NCBI GenBank assembly: GCA_018398815.1
Contig: CM031600.1
Coordinates: forward strand, 57,133,475-57,197,474
Direction: 5' to 3'
From: Conus ventricosus
Taxonomy: Eukaryota > Mollusca > Gastropoda > Neogastropoda > Conidae
Length of the DNA: 64,000 bases
In this document: in pieces, positions 60,539 to 64,000 of the stretch
Numbering within the stretch: the stretch's first letter is position 1
How the letters are laid out: the number at the start of each line of letters is the position of its first letter
Made by a program: the position numbers and the translations under genes
Notes under the pieces: model-generated
What the model was told of the DNA's origin: nothing
Seen by the model: the letters and a program-made list of their open reading frames with translations, nothing else
Databases searched by the model: none

Positions 60539-60843
60539 TTTAATTCAGTTGCTAAACACTGTTGCGAGATGGTCTGATGGCTATGAACTCCTACATCAAA
60601 CGCAGTCCGAGACAATCGTCCGACATCTAGTCAAAGCCTTATTGATTGACCGCAACCGTATCATACTAATGAGATTTTATTTTGTTCAAGTTATGTTCTG
60701 CCGAATGTCCATCTTTCTCATCGCGCTTCCCACCTCATCCCTCATTCCTTAGTGTGTGTGTGTGTGCGCGCGCGCGCGCGCGTGCGTGCATGCGTGCGTG
60801 CGTGCGTGTGCGTGCGTGTGTGTGGTGTGTGTGTGTGTGTGTG
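59965..60843. repeat. Cluster of CA/GT/GA microsatellites
   Basis: (CA)n-(GT)n-(GA)n at 59965-60075, where the CA-to-GT switch is self-complementary. GA plus CGTGCGCG plus CA arrays lie at about 60420-60540, and GT/GC arrays at 60752-60843. A C tract lies at 60302-60319. Confidence 0.9.
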
Positions 60844-61007
60844 AGTAAGTGCGTGCGTGTGCCTATATGTGTATGTTTGCCACAAGATCCCTCGTGTGAT
60901 GTCGTGTACGCTCAGATCTTTCCCTGAACGCACGGCAAGACTCATGGTAACCAAATCCTTAAAACGAACAGGCCGTCCCTCTAATGACCTGACGTCAGAC
61001 AGGTCAA

Positions 61008-61347
61008 CTAGTCCCCCGGAGTTTTCAGACCACACTCTTCTTCTGGAACCTGGCGAATGGCGCGGTTCCACACCTCCACGTTCTTCAAGTTCATGGCCTT
61101 GGGACATTTCGTGGTGAACCTGAGCAAGGCTCGGCAGGAGAAGTAGTCGCCGAGGCAGACAAACTGCACGCACTTCTGGAAGAGGTCCATGACGTTGTAG
61201 GTGGTCCGGATGTCCTGGAGGCACTTCAACGTCTTGCGCTTGGCGAGCAGGGAAGAGCAGATCTTCACGGCCTCCACCTGCTCGTCCCTGGAGCACCTGG
61301 TCTTGAACATGTTGCAGACCAGGTAGCATTCGAATTTGAAGACTCCC
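61008..61347 (-). CDS. Cysteine-rich probably secreted protein, C-terminal exon
   Basis: On the minus strand the acceptor is TTTGTGCAG at 61348-61350. The first G completes the Arg codon left by the exon at 62929. It reads GVFKFECYLVCNMFKTRCSR, through KICSSLLAKRKTLKCLQDIR and QKCVQFVCLGDYFSCRALLR, to EEECGLKTPGD, then TAG (61008-61010). Ten cysteines in about 113 residues, plus two in the previous exon, make an even twelve, as expected for disulfide-bonded extracellular proteins. GC content is high relative to the surroundings. The C-x-x-x-C spacing is not one I can assign to a family. A long overlapping minus frame (60742-61665) is a shadow that runs into microsatellite. Confidence 0.75.
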
Positions 61348-61789
61348 CTGCACAAACAGGTGGTACTTGCAAGGACATTTTAAGTCAGGTAGGGAGGGAG
61401 CAGGGAACGGAAGACAGCAAGCAAGAAGGGTAACACGTGCTCTAACTTGAACACAATTGGACCAGTACCCTAAATGCAATGGCAGAAGCAGCCGAAAAGA
61501 GTTCCAGCTGTATCTGGTCGAGCGAGAAGAAACCAAAGTGAACTTCAAAAGGTTTGAATTTCCCAGTTTTAGAACAGGTGGTTTAGAACAGGTGGTTAGT
61601 AGTGAGGTAAAAAAAAAAAAAAACAACATCCGTCTACAAAGGCACGCCTTGAGATGTCCCCCCATCCAAAAGTTGCACGTTCAAACCCTGGCAGCGCCAG
61701 GGAAAACAAAAGTTGGCAGTAGAAGGGCACCTGGGAGTCATGACCTGGATGCGACCCGGCCCCCTTAGAGTGTAAGGAGTTCAGGGCCA

Positions 61790-62660
61790 AAACACTTGTC
61801 TGAGGGGGGTTTCTTCTCTGAAGACCTGCTGTCATGTTCTCCATGGAGTGTCTTCCTACTGACTATTGAGTGATGTAGAGTGTGGAGTTATACGGACATG
61901 AAACACTTGTCTGAGGGGGGTTCTTCTCTGAACACCTGCTGTCATGTTCTCCATGGAGTGTCTTCCTACTGACTATTGAGTGATGTAGAGTGTGGAGTTA
62001 TACGGACATGAAACACTTTCTGAGGGGTTTCTTCTCTGAACACCTGCTGTCATGTTCTCCATGGAGTGTCTTCCTACTGACTATTGAGTGATGTAGAGTG
62101 TGGTGTTATACGGACATGAAACACTTGTCTGAGGAGGGGAGGAAGGTGGGGGGGGTTCTTCTCTGAAAACCTCTGCTGTCACGTTCTCTCTAGAGTTTCT
62201 TCCTACTGACTATTGAGTGATGTAGAGTGTGGAGTTACGGACATGAAACACTTGTCTGAGGGGAGGAGGGGAGGGGAGGGGGGGGGGGTCTTCTCTGAAA
62301 ACCTTCTGCTGTCAAGTTCTCTCTAGAGTTTCTTCCTACTGACAATTGAGTTATGTAGAGTTTGGAGTTAAACGGACATGAAACACTTGTCTGAGGGGGC
62401 AGGAGGGGAGGGGAGGGGGGGGGGGGTCTTCTCTGAAAACCTTCTGCTGTCAAGTTCTCTCTAGAGTTTCTTCCTACTGACAATTGAGTTATGTAGAGTT
62501 TGGAGTTAAACGGACATGAAACACTTGTCTGAGGGGGCGGGGTGAGGAAGAGAGGAGGAGGGGGGGGGGGGTCTTTTTCTGAAAACCTTCTGCTGTCAAG
62601 CTCTCCCTAGAGTTTCTTCCTACTGACAATTGAGTGATGTAGAGTGTGGAGTTACGGACG
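61790..62660. repeat. Minisatellite, seven units of about 110-138 bp
   Basis: Units start at AAACACTTGTCTGAGG at 61790, 61901, 62011, 62119, 62246, 62381 and 62519. Spacing grows 111, 110, 108, 127, 135, 138 as a G-rich segment (GAGGGGAGG type) lengthens from unit to unit. The shared remainder includes TTCTTCCTACTGACTATTGA and GTGATGTAGAGTGTGGAGTT. Confidence 0.95.
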
Positions 62661-62785
62661 TGTAACTGTCTTGTAACGGGGGCAAGACTTAACCCTTCTT
62701 CACCGATATTTAGTGCTGTTTGCACTATCGACAGAAAGATGGTTTTAGGCGGTAACTACTGAGTGGGGATATCGACTCTGTACCT

Positions 62786-62824
62786 GTGTGTGTGTGTGTG
62801 CGTGCGTGTGTGTGTGTGTGTGTG

Positions 62825-62863
<39 letters not shown>

Positions 62864-62864
62864 G

Positions 62865-62927
<63 letters not shown>
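62786..62927. repeat. (TG)n-(TCTG)n-(TC)n microsatellite abutting a splice donor
   Basis: The TC part ends one base before the exon at 62929. On the minus strand the donor GTGAGA is the first unit of the GA array. Confidence 0.95.
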
Positions 62928-62928
<1 letters not shown>

Positions 62929-62929
<1 letters not shown>

Positions 62930-63098
62930 TTGTCTGCTTGGGGGCGTATCTGAGCGAGGCGTACATAAGGTACTGGTCAACGGTCAGTCCCAGACCATCG
63001 GCCGCCTGCTGCAGAAAGCCGGGGTCATCGGAGGGCGTGGCACACAACACGTTGGGGAACTTGCACCTGGAATCCTCGAACGTTGCGTTGGGGGGAGC
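62929..63098 (-). CDS. Cysteine-rich probably secreted protein, internal exon
   Basis: The minus-strand acceptor is ATGGACAG (63099-63106) and the donor is CAAG|GTGAGA. The 170-nt exon reads APPNATFEDSRCKFPNVLCA, then TPSDDPGFLQQAADGLGLTV and DQYLMYASLRYAPKQT, leaving AG for the next exon's G (Arg). It has two cysteines and one N-glycosylation sequon (NAT). No signal peptide is encoded here, so at least one upstream exon is expected to the right. The acceptor lacks a C/T tract and is preceded by a long TG/TA array. The exon border on that side is therefore less certain than the donor side. Confidence 0.7.
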
Positions 63099-63110
63099 CT
63101 GTCCATGTCG

Positions 63111-63124
63111 TGCGCGCGCACGCG

Positions 63125-63173
<49 letters not shown>

Positions 63174-63181
63174 ACACACAT

Positions 63182-63255
<74 letters not shown>

Positions 63256-63274
63256 ACACACACACACACACACA

Positions 63275-63305
<31 letters not shown>

Positions 63306-63310
63306 CACAG
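63111..63310. repeat. (CA)n-(TA)n-(CA)n microsatellite
   Basis: CA units flank a (TA)n core of about 25 units at 63200-63252. Self-complementary TA and the adjoining CGCGCGCACGCGCGC at 63111-63125 make this strongly fold-prone. It lies directly upstream (in minus sense) of the exon ending at 63098. Confidence 0.95.
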
Positions 63311-63480
63311 GCCTCACGTGCAGCAAACGAAACCCGCACACACAGAGACAAGATCAGGTCCCGCACGCCATAAAAGACCGTTGGCGTGCCACAAAAAAAG
63401 ACATCCTGAGGAGAGAGACATATCTTGAAACAAGCTTGTAGATGAATTTTAGCACTTCATTTTAAAAATATTTTTAACAA

Positions 63481-63912
63481 ATGTTGCTCCCCAAGGGGTT
63501 GAGCTTTTTCAGATTTTTTAAGGACGTTTTAATACTGTTTATGATAATTGCTCCTCACGTTGAGCACTGTGACCTGACAAAATCTAAAATGGAGAAAATC
63601 AACTTTAGGCAATCTACTAAAAACATACCGTTTTCAAACCCACAAACCTACACTAAAAAACTGATAGAACAAACCGAGAAATTTGTACGCAACATGAGAT
63701 GGAAGGCGTTCTTCTTCCTAAACCCAAATACAAAGAATGAAGACAAAAACACATATGGCTTCAAATCATGGCGATCACCTCCGACAATAGATGAAATGAA
63801 ACCTTTTGAAGACAAAATGAAGGGACTGATAGCCAACATAAAATTCAAGAAAGCAAATAACAACTTCCAAACATCACTAGCAAATGAAATAAAACAAATT
63901 CAAAATGATAAA

Positions 63913-63978
<66 letters not shown>

Positions 63979-64000
63979 GTGTGTGTGTGTGTGTGTGTGT
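63481..64000 (+). mobile_element. Penelope-like retroelement, 5' coding part, running out of the window
   Basis: A frame open from ATG 63481 (or 63589) reads TEKFVRNMRWKAFFFLNPNT, then YGFKSWRSPPTIDEMKPFED, then MKGLIANIKFKKANNNFQTS. The series 'F-x-x-x-x-R-W-K-A-F-F-F', 'G-F-K-(T/S)-x-x-S-P-P' and 'L-I-x-N-I-x-F-(R/K)-x-x-x-N-x-F-Q' is, as I know it, characteristic of the region N-terminal to the reverse transcriptase of Penelope-like elements. A (TA)n array from 63915 interrupts it without introducing a stop in this frame, followed by (GT)n to the window edge. RT and GIY-YIG domains would lie to the right if present. Confidence 0.65.
63915..64000. repeat. (TA)n-(GT)n microsatellite at the right edge
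   Basis: About 30 TA units and then GT units to the last base. It sits inside the retroelement's open frame. Confidence 0.95.

Larger units (their letters stand above)
43257..61007. other. 3' UTR of the main gene, then gene-poor repeat-rich sequence
   Basis: The transcript end is not clear. An AATAAA at about 45709 is one candidate, but I did not find a convincing downstream element. No exon with paired splice sites and coding character was found. The stretch is dominated by tandem and dispersed repeats given separately. C-rich and CT-rich stretches occur at 46680-46800, 55855-55915 and 59408-59475. 57450-59950 is unremarkable AT-rich DNA. Confidence 0.5.
61348..62928 (-). other. Intron of the cysteine-rich gene
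   Basis: It begins, in minus-strand sense, with GTGAGA running straight into a (GA)n array, contains the seven-unit minisatellite 61790-62660, and ends at TTTGTGCAG. A possible SINE B box (GTTCAAACC) lies near 61680, but no A box is convincing. Confidence 0.7.

Noticed and set aside
60742..61665. 307-codon minus-strand open frame
   Set aside because: Alternative-frame shadow of the cysteine-rich exon that extends into CA/GC microsatellite at its C terminus.
61600..61760. SINE with B box GTTCAAACC
   Set aside because: No convincing A box at the right distance; too weak to list as an element.
62925..63341. 138-codon minus frame through (TA)n/(TG)n
   Set aside because: Only its 3' part (62929-63098) is coding-like; the rest is poly Tyr-Ile and Cys-Val from microsatellite.

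Overview
The window looks like animal nuclear DNA from a mollusc, probably a caenogastropod snail. Coding sequence is sparse: short exons with GT/AG borders are separated by kilobase introns full of (CA)n, (CT)n and (TA)n arrays, long G or C homopolymers, tRNA-derived SINEs and decayed retroelements. Several dispersed repeats (about 1436-1690, 30020-30290, 41443-41520) match consensus wording I remember from caenogastropod sequences. That recall was not checked, so the lineage call is moderate.

Main gene, plus strand, 5351-43256. Ten exons chain with compatible splice phases into the 3' part of one protein: 5351-5478, 6400-6522, 8245-8450, 9909-9935 (27-nt microexon), 23257-25181, 27612-27721, 31321-31421, 36626-36994, 38880-39053 and 43125-43256 (stop). 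The 5' end lies left of the window. The exons total 3,295 nt. Continuous reading needs six single-base additions, mostly at 4-base homopolymers, which gives exactly 1,100 codons after the split first codon. The protein is Ser/Pro-rich with basic and acidic low-complexity blocks. The first exon has a helix resembling the UBA-like tail of AMPK-related kinases; the family is otherwise not recognised.

Introns of the main gene. They hold LINE remnants at 6850-7690 (minus) and 18650-19130 (plus), a fold-back element at 12137-12610, a DNA transposon with perfect terminal repeats and a target duplication at 25273-25897, a piggyBac-like N-terminal fragment at 27923-28102, and SINEs near 26.6, 29.3, 30.4 and 35.0-35.9 kb.

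43.3-61.0 kb holds no gene I can support. It is rich in tandem repeats: 45 bp x4, 108 bp x2, a six-fold amplified tRNA-like SINE head, and a ~36-bp satellite at 54356-55150 that fades out over another 2.3 kb. A second fold-back copy lies at 50961-51313.

61.0-63.1 kb, minus strand: two exons (62929-63098 and 61008-61347) encode the C-terminal part of a small cysteine-rich, probably secreted protein of unknown family. Its intron carries a seven-unit minisatellite. The right edge (63481-64000) holds the N-terminal coding part of a Penelope-like retroelement running out of the window.
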